13,351 bases of DNA, from positions 2,394 through 15,744 of the forward strand of contig JANQXJ010000129.1 of NCBI GenBank assembly GCA_030729445.1, given 5' to 3'. This document shows positions 1 through 6,381 of the stretch, one piece after another. The stretch comes from Limnohabitans sp. (GTDB lineage: Bacteria; Pseudomonadota; Gammaproteobacteria; Burkholderiales; Burkholderiaceae_C). Under the pieces are notes generated by a model that was not told the DNA's origin, ran no database searches, and was given only the letters and a program-made list of their open reading frames with translations. The position numbers and the translations under genes are program-made. Within the stretch, counting starts at the first letter, position 1; the number at the start of each line of letters is the position of its first letter.

Positions 1-65
1 CGATCATGAAGTTCGACCCCAAAGCTCGCAAGCACGTTGAGTACAAGGAAATCAAACTGAAGTAA
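1..65 (+). CDS. rpmG: 50S ribosomal protein L33, 3' end only
   Basis: Only the last 20 codons are inside the window. Reading from base 3 they give IMKFDPKARKHVEYKEIKLK and a TAA stop at 63-65. The K-F-D-P-x-x-R-x-H-V-x-Y-K-E-x-K ending is the C-terminus of bacterial ribosomal protein L33, a small (about 55 residues) component of the large ribosomal subunit near the E site. It normally follows rpmB (L28), which would lie just left of this window; that is family knowledge and not visible here. A strong terminator starts 18 bases after the stop, so this is the end of the rpm operon. The main limit is that the 5' part is missing. Confidence 0.9.
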   Translation, partial: IMKFDPKARKHVEYKEIKLK

Positions 66-82
66 TTCAGCCTGAGCCTTGC

Positions 83-116
83 AAAAAAACCCGCTGTTTT
101 CACAGCGGGTTTTTTT
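83..116. terminator. Rho-independent terminator, likely bidirectional
   Basis: A perfect 9-bp stem (ACCCGCTGT at 89-97, ACAGCGGGT at 102-110) with a 4-base loop is followed by a T-run at 111-116. It is preceded by an A-run at 83-89, which is a T-run on the other strand. It ends rpmG transcription on the plus strand and could also stop read-through from the minus-strand desaturase gene. Confidence 0.93.
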
Positions 117-227
117 ATGCCTGATAGGGGGTCAAAAGAGCATGCCCTGCTACTGCAGCCTTTGCGGGCACAACCAATACACAAAGGTGTCAGTGCCTAT
201 TGCGAATCAACCTCAGCCCTCAAAGCG

Positions 228-249
228 AACAGGGCCCGAGGGCCCTGTT
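228..249 (-). terminator. Stem-loop after desaturase gene, putative terminator
   Basis: AACAGGGCCC at 228-237 and GGGCCCTGTT at 240-249 form a perfect inverted repeat, realistically a 9-bp stem with a 4-base loop. It lies about 20 bases past the desaturase stop codon on the minus strand. There is no long U-tract after it, so it may be a weak terminator or an mRNA 3'-end stabiliser backed up by the stronger bidirectional terminator further on. Confidence 0.5.
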
Positions 250-269
250 GGAATGGCTCAGCAAAAATC

Positions 270-1481
270 TCAGGTCGGTTGGCGCACAGCCCGCAACTTG
301 ACCGAGAAGTCGCGCAATGCGGCAATGCCACTTTCTTCGGCCCGGCGGCACCAGGCTTGCAAGTCGGCGGCCAATTGTTCGCGGGAGTGCGAGGTGTTGA
401 GCCAGATCTGGCTCAACTCTTCGCGCATTTGCACCATTTTGTCGAGCACCGGGCTGGCGGCGCGGGCTTGCTTGAGTTGGGCTTGCGCAGCGGCTGGCAC
501 TTTGGCCGCATCACGGTGCAACCAACGTTGAGCCGCTTGCACCACACTGGCGTCCAATTTGAGCTTGCCAGCCTCCTGCTGCATCACCGTCTTCACGTTG
601 CGTGCATAACCCGCCATCACTTCGTAGCGGTTGGCGATCAGGGCTTCCAAGGTCTTCTCGTCGGCCACAGGGCGGATGTCGCCATAAGCCAGACGAGGCG
701 GTGTCTTTTTGACGGAGGCCATGCCCAGGGTTTCCAGAATGCGAATGTAGAGCCAACCGATGTCGAACTCGTAAGGCTTGACCGACAACTTGGCCGAGGT
801 GGGGTAAGTGTGGTGGTTGTTGTGCAACTCTTCGCCACCGATCAGGATGCCCCAAGGCGAGATGTTGGTGCTGGCGTCGTGCGCCTCAAAGTTGCGGTAG
901 CCCCAATAGTGGGCCGCACCGTTGATGATGCCAGCCGCCGTGATCGGGATCCAAGCCATTTGCACCGCCCAGACCGTCAGGCCAATGAAGCCAAACAAGG
1001 CCACATCGATGATCAGCATCAGGGCCACGCCTTGCCATGAAAAGCGGGTGTACAGATTGCGCTCGATCCAGTCGTCGGGTGTGCCGTGGCCGTAGCGTTG
1101 CAAAGTTTCCTTATTCTTGGATTCCTTGCGGTACAGCTCAGCGCCCGTGAACAACACGGTTTTGATGCCGTGCACATGGGGGCTGTGCGGGTCTTCGGCT
1201 TGCTCGCACTTGGCGTGGTGCTTGCGGTGAATGGCCGCCCACTCTTTGGTCACTTGGCCGGTGGTCAACCACAGCCAGAAACGGAAGAAGTGCGAAGGAA
1301 TGGCGTGCAGGTCCAAAGCGCGGTGCGCCTGGTGACGGTGCAGGAAAATAGTGACGCTGGCAATGGTGATGTGGGTCAAGCCCAAGGTGATCAACACCAT
1401 TTGCCACCAAGCCAAGTCGAACAGGCCGTTGCCCATCCAGTGAACCACTGCATCCAAAAAAGCCCAATCAGGCAACAACAT
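270..1481 (-). CDS. Membrane acyl-lipid/acyl-CoA (delta-9 type) fatty acid desaturase
   Basis: The 403-residue protein carries the three histidine boxes of membrane di-iron desaturases: HRHQAH at 48-53, HRKHH at 85-89 and HNNHH at 220-224, plus the extra conserved His at 191 in NGAAHYWGYRN. Hydrophobic segments lie near 28-47, 64-74, 152-172 and 176-190, as expected for an inner-membrane enzyme with the His boxes on the cytoplasmic face. The family uses O2 and electrons from a ferredoxin/cytochrome-type donor to put a cis double bond into an acyl chain, which adjusts membrane fluidity. Whether the substrate is acyl-CoA or phospholipid cannot be read from sequence. Beyond about residue 300 there is a roughly 100-residue Ala/Gln-rich, helical soluble tail (residues 313-400) that short family members lack. 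The start at 1481 gives a normal N-terminus, although no strong Shine-Dalgarno is visible. A perfect palindrome lies 21 bases upstream. Confidence 0.9.
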   Translation of the reverse strand: MLLPDWAFLDAVVHWMGNGLFDLAWWQMVLITLGLTHITIASVTIFLHRHQAHRALDLHAIPSHFFRFWLWLTTGQVTKEWAAIHRKHHAKCEQAEDPHSPHVHGIKTVLFTGAELYRKESKNKETLQRYGHGTPDDWIERNLYTRFSWQGVALMLIIDVALFGFIGLTVWAVQMAWIPITAAGIINGAAHYWGYRNFEAHDASTNISPWGILIGGEELHNNHHTYPTSAKLSVKPYEFDIGWLYIRILETLGMASVKKTPPRLAYGDIRPVADEKTLEALIANRYEVMAGYARNVKTVMQQEAGKLKLDASVVQAAQRWLHRDAAKVPAAAQAQLKQARAASPVLDKMVQMREELSQIWLNTSHSREQLAADLQAWCRRAEESGIAALRDFSVKLRAVRQPT

Positions 1482-1501
1482 GAGTCTGTCTTTCTATTGG
1501 C

Positions 1502-1515
1502 GCCTGAATTCAGGC
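1502..1515. promoter_or_regulatory. Perfect 14-bp palindrome upstream of desaturase
   Basis: GCCTGAATTCAGGC is an exact dyad without spacer, ending 21 bases from the desaturase start codon. A possible minus-strand -35 (TTGACG, rc of 1520-1525) lies just upstream, but the matching -10 is poor. The position fits an operator for a repressor or activator of desaturase expression. The regulator is not known from this sequence, and I do not recognise the site as a described FabR/DesT operator. Confidence 0.4.
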
Positions 1516-1578
1516 AATCCGTCAATTTTAAGTTTGCTGCACCAAAAAGGACAGCGTTTTCGACCAACTTCGGCCGAT

Positions 1579-1609
1579 CTGGGTTTTAAAGTATTACTTT
1601 TTAACCCAG
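1579..1609. repeat. 31-bp imperfect palindrome across rRNA methyltransferase stop codon
   Basis: CTGGGTTTTAAAGTA (1579-1593) and TACTTTTTAACCCAG (1595-1609) are inverted copies matching at 13 of 15 positions around a single central base. The TAA stop codon of the minus-strand methyltransferase gene (1594-1596) lies at its centre. It could fold at the mRNA 3' end, but no U-tract follows, so it is not a standard terminator. It may instead be a protein-binding dyad between the two genes. Confidence 0.55.
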
Positions 1610-2892
1610 ACTGCGGCAAAAAACCCATCCGTGGCATGGCGATGGGGCCACAGCCTCAGGAATGTGCCAGCTGACGAGGCATCGGGGTGGGCATCGCCCG
1701 ATGGGGCCGGTGAGCACAGACTGGCTGCGTTGGGCACTTTGAGCCTGTCGAGCTCTTGTGCCACGTTCAGGGGGACAAAGTCCGGGTTGGCGGCGCTGAA
1801 GGCTTGCGCGATCAACTCGTTTTCCTCGGGCAACACGCTGCAGGTGGCATACACCAAACGACCGCCCGACTTGACCATGCGCGAGGCGCTTTGCAGGATG
1901 GCTTGCTGCTTTTCGGTCAACTCTTGGACAGCTTGGGGCTTTTGACGCCATTTCAAGTCGGGGTTGCGGCGCAAAGTGCCCAAGCCCGAGCAAGGCGCGT
2001 CGACCAGCACGCGGTCGATCTTGCCTGACAAGCGCTTGACGCGGTCATCGCGCTCGTGCGCAATGGCCGCGGGATGCACGTTCGACAGGCCACTGCGGGC
2101 CATGCGGGGCTTGAGGGCATCCAAGCGGTGGCCAGACACGTCAAACGCGTACAAGCGGCCCGTGCTGCGCATGGCTGCGCCCAACGCCAGCGTTTTACCG
2201 CCCGCACCCGCACAAAAGTCCACCACCATCTCGCCCCGGTGCGCGTCCACCAGCAAGGCCAGCAGTTGCGAGCCTTCGTCCTGCACCTCGATCGCGCCTC
2301 GGGTGAAGGCCTCGGTTTTTTGCAGGGCGGGTTTGCCTTGCAGGCGCAGACCCCAGGGCGAATAGGGCGTGGCCTCAGAGGTGATGCCCGCTTGCGCCAA
2401 CTCTTTTTGGATGTCGCTGCGTTTGGCGTTGAGCATGTTCACGCGCAGATCGAGCGTGCCGGGCTGTTGCAGGTGCTCGGCCAAGTCCCAGAAATCCTCA
2501 CCCAATTGGGCTTGCAGGGCTTGCGCCATCCACTCGGGCAAGTTGTGGCGGTGCGGGGCCATCAGGGCCTCGGCCGGAATGGCGTCGCAAGTGGCCAGCC
2601 ATTTTTTTTCGGTGTCGTTGAGCGCTGAGGCCAAAAAATCACGCGGGCCAAAAAAGCCCAAAATCGCCAGCTTGCGCTCTTTGGGGCCCGAGCCCGAGCG
2701 GGCCAACTGCTCAAACAGCAGCTTTTTACGCAGCACCGCAAAAGCGGTTTCGGCCAAGGTGGCGCGTTCACGGGGGCCAAGCGATCGGTGTTCGCGGAAA
2801 TAGCGCGACACCACGGCGTCGGCAGGATGTTCAAATTGGAGGACCAGCCTGACCAGATCGGCGCAGGCGTCTAAAAGGGCTTTTGGATGCAT
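1594..2892 (-). CDS. RsmB/NOP (Sun) family 16S rRNA cytosine-C5 methyltransferase
   Basis: Residue numbers count from the Met at 2892 (432 residues). Residues 1 to about 130 form an N-terminal RNA-binding region with the NusB-like look of RsmB/Fmu proteins. From about 140 on is a Rossmann SAM-dependent methyltransferase: motif I VDFCAGAGGKT (224-234), DVSGHRLDAL after it, motif IV DAPCSGLGTLRRNPDLKW with Cys301, and motif VI ATCSVLPEEN with Cys351. In this family the motif VI Cys attacks the cytosine and the motif IV Cys assists release, and both are present. The family's best-known reaction is m5C967 of 16S rRNA. Many Burkholderiales carry a second paralogue near fmt, so I call the family but not the exact base or the symbol rsmB. 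An in-frame ATG at 2910 would add six residues (MGQCSP). I prefer 2892 because MHPKALLDAC fits the usual N-terminus; neither start has a clear ribosome site. It is divergent from the DUF1653 gene. Confidence 0.85.
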   Translation of the reverse strand: MHPKALLDACADLVRLVLQFEHPADAVVSRYFREHRSLGPRERATLAETAFAVLRKKLLFEQLARSGSGPKERKLAILGFFGPRDFLASALNDTEKKWLATCDAIPAEALMAPHRHNLPEWMAQALQAQLGEDFWDLAEHLQQPGTLDLRVNMLNAKRSDIQKELAQAGITSEATPYSPWGLRLQGKPALQKTEAFTRGAIEVQDEGSQLLALLVDAHRGEMVVDFCAGAGGKTLALGAAMRSTGRLYAFDVSGHRLDALKPRMARSGLSNVHPAAIAHERDDRVKRLSGKIDRVLVDAPCSGLGTLRRNPDLKWRQKPQAVQELTEKQQAILQSASRMVKSGGRLVYATCSVLPEENELIAQAFSAANPDFVPLNVAQELDRLKVPNAASLCSPAPSGDAHPDASSAGTFLRLWPHRHATDGFFAAVWVKK

Positions 2893-2947
2893 AGGGCTGC
2901 ATTGTCCCATCCCCAGCTATTTGTCCGAGACACATTACAGGAATCTC

Positions 2948-3184
2948 ATGTCAGAAACACTGCCACCGATGATCGAAACGCCCAAAGGCCTGTACCGCCA
3001 TTACAAAGGCGGCCAATACCGCGTGCTGGGCACCGTGCGCCACAGCGAAGACCTGCAACCCATGACGCTGTACCAGGCGCTCTATGGTGAACAGGGTCTG
3101 TGGGTAAGGCCCGCCGCCATGTTTGCCGATGTGGCCGAATTCAACGGAAAAGTTCAGCCCCGATTTGAACGCATTGGCGATTGA
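2948..3184 (+). CDS. DUF1653 domain protein
   Basis: A 78-residue cytoplasmic protein with the DUF1653 pattern: GLYRHYKGGQYRVLG near residues 10-24, a VRHSED turn, then YQALYGEQGLWVRPAAMF near 38-55, and a final RFERI. The biochemical function of the family is not established. The start at ATG 2948 is supported by AGGA about 5 bases upstream. An in-frame TTG at 2921 would add nine residues; it begins with the same MSET as the ATG start, because TTGTCCGAGACAC (2921) and ATGTCAGAAACAC (2948) are near copies. The 3' end overlaps the end of purN on the other strand by 31 bases, so the two genes converge. The left neighbour is the divergently oriented rRNA methyltransferase, about 55 bases away, so the two probably share a compact promoter region. 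Confidence 0.82.
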   Translation: MSETLPPMIETPKGLYRHYKGGQYRVLGTVRHSEDLQPMTLYQALYGEQGLWVRPAAMFADVAEFNGKVQPRFERIGD

Positions 3185-3756
3185 GCCAAAAACTCGGCGA
3201 CCGCTTGCGGGTAGATCAAATGCTCTTGGGTCAGCACCCGCGCTGCCAGTGACTCGGCGGTGTCATTCGGCAGCACCGGCACCACCGCCTGCGCCAAGAT
3301 GGCGCCATGGTCGAGCTCGGCCGTGACCTGGTGCACCGTGGCCCCGGCAAAGCAGCATCCAGCATCGATCGCCCGCTGGTGCGTGTTCAACCCCGCAAAG
3401 GCGGGCAACAAGGACGGGTGGATGTTGAGCAAGCGCCCGGCGTAGTGCGCCACAAAGCCGGGGGTCAGGATGCGCATGAAGCCCGCCAACACCACCAAAT
3501 CGGGCGCATAACGGTCGATTTCGGCCATCAAGGCTGCATCAAACGCCTCGCGGCTGGCAAAGGTCTTGTGGTCCAGCACCTGCGTCGCGATACCGTGGTC
3601 ACGTGCCAAATCCAGGCCTTGGGCATCGGCCCGGTTGCTCAGCACGGCGGCTACCCGGGCGTTCAAGCGTTGGCCCCAGCGGCCCTGCTCTGCCGCACGC
3701 ACGATGGCGGCCATGTTGGAGCCCGAGCCCGAAATCAGAATGACGATGTTTCTCAT
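3154..3756 (-). CDS. purN: Phosphoribosylglycinamide formyltransferase 1 (GAR transformylase)
   Basis: This 200-residue protein matches the length and motifs of PurN, which transfers a formyl group from 10-formyl-THF to GAR in step 3 of de novo purine synthesis in the cytosol. The phosphate-binding GSGSNM loop is at 10-15. The catalytic triad positions known from E. coli (Asn106, His108, Asp144) correspond to Asn111 and His113 in NIHPSLLPAF and Asp149 in ELDHG. His142 in GATVHQV is also conserved. The start at 3756 gives MRNIVILISG, the usual N-terminus; no good ribosome site is visible. The gene stands alone, convergent with the DUF1653 gene (31-bp overlap) and divergent from the dehydrogenase operon across 118 bases. 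No frameshift or missing residue is seen. Confidence 0.97.
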   Translation of the reverse strand: MRNIVILISGSGSNMAAIVRAAEQGRWGQRLNARVAAVLSNRADAQGLDLARDHGIATQVLDHKTFASREAFDAALMAEIDRYAPDLVVLAGFMRILTPGFVAHYAGRLLNIHPSLLPAFAGLNTHQRAIDAGCCFAGATVHQVTAELDHGAILAQAVVPVLPNDTAESLAARVLTQEHLIYPQAVAEFLAQSPMRSNRG

Positions 3757-3793
3757 GAAGGGCCGGATTATCCCTGCTCACTGAAAGTCTCTT

Positions 3794-3819
3794 GGCTTTT
3801 GTCGCACCAAGGACAAGCC
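3794..3819. promoter_or_regulatory. Inverted repeat between purN and dehydrogenase operon
   Basis: GGCTTTTGTC (3794-3803) and GACAAGCC (3812-3819) are inverted with an 8-base centre and a two-base bulge in the left arm. The site sits in the 118-bp divergent gap, 38 bases upstream of purN and 55 upstream of the dehydrogenase gene, where an operator for either gene could lie. The evidence is only symmetry and position. I see no convincing -35/-10 pair in the gap; GATAAA at about 3836 is the best -10-like hexamer for the operon. Confidence 0.25.
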
Positions 3820-3874
3820 GAATCGGTCTGCGCGTGATAAAAAGCACGGTCGTTTGATTTTGAGAGAAAACCCC

Positions 3875-5056
3875 ATGGATTTGGCATTCACCCCCGACGA
3901 ACTCGCGTTCCGCGACGAGATCCGCACCTGGGTCAAGGCAAACTTGCCCGCTGACATTTCCCAAAAAGTGCACGCCGCGATGCGCCTGACCCGCGAGGAC
4001 ATGCAGCGCTGGGCCAAGATTTTGGGCAAAAAAGGCTGGCTGGGCTGGGGCTGGCCCACAGAGTTTGGAGGTCCCGGCTGGACCGCCGTGCAAAAGCATT
4101 TGTTCGAAGAAGAATGCGCCCTGGCTGGCGCCCCCCGCGTGGTGCCCTTTGGCCCGGTGATGGTGGCGCCCGTCATCATGGCTTTTGGCAATGCCGAACA
4201 GCAGCAGCGCTTTTTGCCCGGCATCGCCAGCGGCGAAGTCTGGTGGAGCCAGGGTTACAGCGAGCCGGGTTCCGGCTCGGACCTGGCGTCGCTCAAAACC
4301 CGCGCCGAGCGTGTGGGCGACAAATACATCGTCAACGGCCAGAAAACCTGGACCACCTTGGGCCAGTACGGCGAGTGGATTTTCTGCCTGGTGCGCACCA
4401 GCAACGAGGGCAAGCCACAAACCGGCATCTCCTTCCTCTTGATCGACATGAAGTCGCCCGGCATCACCGTGCGCCCCATCAAGCTGCTGGACGGCGAGTG
4501 CGAAGTCAACGAGGTTTGGTTTGACAACGTCGAAGTGCCCGCTGAGAACCTGATTGGCGAAGAAAACAAGGGCTGGAACTACGCCAAGCACCTGCTGGCC
4601 CATGAGCGCACCAACATCGCCGACGTGAACCGCGCCAAGCGCGAACTCGAGCGCTTGAAGCGCATCGCCAAAGCCGAAGGCGTGTACGACGACCTGCGTT
4701 TCCGCGACGAAATCGCCAAGCTCGAAGTGGACATCGTCGCCCTCGAAATGCTGGTGCTGCGTGTTTTGTCGGCCGAAAAGTCCGGCAAGAATTCGCTCGA
4801 CATCGCGGGCCTCTTGAAGATCAAAGGCAGCGAGATCCAGCAGCGCTACACCGAGCTGATGATGCAAGCCGCAGGTCCTTTTGCCCTGCCCTTCATCTTC
4901 GAAGCCATGGACGCGGGCTGGCAAGGCGACTTCCCCGGTGGCGTGGTGGCCAACGCGCCCCTGGCCGCCAACTACTTCAACATGCGCAAGACCACCATTT
5001 ACGGCGGCAGCAACGAAGTGCAACGCAACATCGTCGCTCAGACAGTTCTGGGTTAA
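3875..5056 (+). CDS. pimC: Acyl-CoA dehydrogenase, large subunit (PimC-like)
   Basis: A 393-residue acyl-CoA dehydrogenase that most resembles the large subunit of heteromeric enzymes such as PimC (pimeloyl-CoA dehydrogenase) and mycobacterial FadE heterotetramers. These enzymes use FAD to make a trans-2-enoyl-CoA and pass electrons to ETF. The N-terminal helical domain (about 1-120), middle beta domain with QGYSEPGSGSDLASL (near 124-139) and NGQKTWTT, and C-terminal helical domain (about 230-393) are complete. Glu244 in AHERTNIA lines up with the catalytic base of isovaleryl-/long-chain-type enzymes. The position of the medium-chain catalytic Glu is Gly377 in IYGGSNEVQ. The usual RxxFG FAD-contact motif after residue 250 is absent. 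The start at ATG 3875 has GAGAG about 8 bases upstream; an in-frame TTG at 3854 is less likely. The small subunit follows 10 bases later. The exact acyl substrate is inferred only from family resemblance, so the symbol is tentative. Confidence 0.85.
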   Translation: MDLAFTPDELAFRDEIRTWVKANLPADISQKVHAAMRLTREDMQRWAKILGKKGWLGWGWPTEFGGPGWTAVQKHLFEEECALAGAPRVVPFGPVMVAPVIMAFGNAEQQQRFLPGIASGEVWWSQGYSEPGSGSDLASLKTRAERVGDKYIVNGQKTWTTLGQYGEWIFCLVRTSNEGKPQTGISFLLIDMKSPGITVRPIKLLDGECEVNEVWFDNVEVPAENLIGEENKGWNYAKHLLAHERTNIADVNRAKRELERLKRIAKAEGVYDDLRFRDEIAKLEVDIVALEMLVLRVLSAEKSGKNSLDIAGLLKIKGSEIQQRYTELMMQAAGPFALPFIFEAMDAGWQGDFPGGVVANAPLAANYFNMRKTTIYGGSNEVQRNIVAQTVLG

Positions 5057-5066
5057 GGAGACACAC

Positions 5067-6182
5067 ATGGATTTCGATTTTTCTGACGACCAAGAACAAC
5101 TGCGCGACGCGGTGCGCAAATGGGTGGACAAGGGCTATGACTTTGACCGCCGCCGCGCCATCGTCGCTGCGGGCGGTTTTGACCGCGCCGCTTACGGCGA
5201 AATGGCCGAGCTGGGCCTGACGGGCCTGTACGTGAGCGAAGACAACGGCGGTATGGGCATGGGCCCGACCGAAGCCATGGTCACCATGGAAGAACTCGGG
5301 CGCGGCATCGTGCTCGAACCCCTGACCCAGACCCTGATCTGCAGCGCCACACTGCAAACCCACGCGCCTGCAGCCCTGCAAGCCGCATGGTTGCCCCGCA
5401 TGGCGGCAGGCGAAGCCATCGTCGTGCTAGCGCAGCAAGAACGCGGTGCCCGTTACCAATTGAACCGCTGCGCCGCACAGGCCAGCGAATCTGGCGGCGC
5501 ATGGACTGTGAGCGGCACCAAGAGCGTGGTGGCCGTGGGCGACCAGGCCGACGCTTTTGTGGTGCCTGCCACCGTGAACGGCCAAATCGCTTTGTTTTTG
5601 GTGGAACGCAGCGCCAGCGGCGTGAGCACCCAGGCCTACGGCACACAAGACGGCTCACGCGCCGCCGAAGTGGTGTTGAACAAAGCACCTGCTCAGCTGA
5701 TCACCCTGAACGGCTTGACCGCATTAGAAGAAGCTGTGGACATCGGCATCGCCTGCACCTGCGCCGAAGCCGTGGGCGTGATGGACAAAACCATGGCCAT
5801 TACCGTGGACTACATGAACACCCGCAAGCAGTTCGGTGTGAACATCGCCAGCTTCCAAGCCCTGCGTCACCGCGTGGCCGACATGAAGATGCAGCTGGAG
5901 CTGGGTCGCTCGATGAGCTACTACGCCAGCCTGAAGTTGCACGCGCCCGCTGACGAGCGCCGCCGCGCCTTGGCCCGCGCCAAGTACCAAATGGGTGTCT
6001 CCATGCGCTTCATCGGCCAGCAAGCGGTGCAGCTGCACGGCGGCATCGCTGTGACGGACGAGTACATCGCCAGCCACTACTTCAAGAAATTGACCCAACT
6101 GGACATGACCTTTGGCGACACCCTGCACCAACTGGGCGAAGTGTCGGCACGCATGCAAGAGACGGCGGGCGTCTTCGCCTGA
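5067..6182 (+). CDS. pimD: Acyl-CoA dehydrogenase, small subunit (PimD-like)
   Basis: A 371-residue acyl-CoA dehydrogenase-fold protein starting MDFDFSDDQEQLRDAVRKW. Its ATG has AAGGAG six bases upstream, within 10 bases of the large-subunit stop, so the two are translationally close partners. It keeps the family layout: an N-terminal helical part, a poorly conserved middle domain, and a C-terminal part with TRKQFGVNIASFQALRHRVADM near 252-273 and a QLHGGIAVTDEY helix. Arg253 and the QFG that follows form the FAD-contact motif missing from the large subunit. At the catalytic-Glu position the sequence is TFGDT (Gly350-Asp351), so this chain has no canonical base. This matches the small subunit of alpha2-beta2 dehydrogenases, in which FAD sits between unlike chains. 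The likely role is beta-oxidation of dicarboxylic or other bulky acyl-CoAs; substrate unproven. Confidence 0.85.
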   Translation: MDFDFSDDQEQLRDAVRKWVDKGYDFDRRRAIVAAGGFDRAAYGEMAELGLTGLYVSEDNGGMGMGPTEAMVTMEELGRGIVLEPLTQTLICSATLQTHAPAALQAAWLPRMAAGEAIVVLAQQERGARYQLNRCAAQASESGGAWTVSGTKSVVAVGDQADAFVVPATVNGQIALFLVERSASGVSTQAYGTQDGSRAAEVVLNKAPAQLITLNGLTALEEAVDIGIACTCAEAVGVMDKTMAITVDYMNTRKQFGVNIASFQALRHRVADMKMQLELGRSMSYYASLKLHAPADERRRALARAKYQMGVSMRFIGQQAVQLHGGIAVTDEYIASHYFKKLTQLDMTFGDTLHQLGEVSARMQETAGVFA

Positions 6183-6200
6183 AGTCAACCAGGAAACCGA

Positions 6201-6283
6201 GCAAGGCGGGAGGGCGGCGCGGGTCGGGCGATGTGGCAAGCGAAACGCCTCTGAGCCCGAAACGCGCCGCCCTTTCGCCTTGC
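6201..6283. repeat. GC-rich 83-base imperfect hairpin after dehydrogenase operon
   Basis: Bases 6201-6221 and 6263-6283 are inverted copies: 8 bp (GCAAGGCG/CGCCTTGC), two G·U pairs, then 11 bp (AGGGCGGCGCG/CGCGCCGCCCT). Inside, TCGGGC (6224-6229) pairs with GCCCGA (6255-6260), leaving a 25-base loop with a small GCG-AAA-CGC hairpin. It begins 19 bases after the small-subunit stop. As RNA it would be a long stable 3'-UTR stem-loop. As DNA it resembles a REP-type palindromic element. No flanking direct repeat or transposase is visible. Confidence 0.6.
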
Positions 6284-6323
6284 GGCTCTTCACCAAAATC
6301 GTCTGAATGAGCCACCCAACAAG

Positions 6324-6348
6324 AAGGCCCCAAAAAGGGCCTTTTTTG
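6324..6348 (+). terminator. Rho-independent terminator of dehydrogenase operon
   Basis: AAGGCCC (6324-6330), the six-base loop CAAAAA and GGGCCTT (6337-6343) form a stem followed by a T-run ending near 6346. It lies about 140 bases past the dehydrogenase small-subunit stop. On the opposite strand the bases after the stem are only partly T-rich (TTCTTGTT), so it would be a weaker terminator for the minus-strand brnTA transcript ending at 6382. Confidence 0.85.
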
Positions 6349-6381
6349 TTGCTTAAAACTTCCTGTGGGTTTGTCTGTGAA

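Noticed and set aside
117..1040. Plus-strand open frame opposite the desaturase
   Set aside because: The opposite strand has three intact histidine boxes. This frame has no domain and begins inside the terminator.
1520..1560. sigma70 promoter for the desaturase using TTGACG
   Set aside because: The only candidates for a -10 are poor or wrongly spaced, so only the palindrome is annotated.
1738..1756. TGAGCCTGTCGAG, similar to the REP-like repeat at 9842
   Set aside because: It is inside the methyltransferase coding sequence, has no inverted partner, and encodes ordinary residues of that protein.
3599..5131. Long minus-strand open frame (510 codons) opposite the acyl-CoA dehydrogenase
   Set aside because: It is the shadow of a high-GC gene, overlapping purN and pimC, with low-complexity His/Gly/Val composition and no domain.
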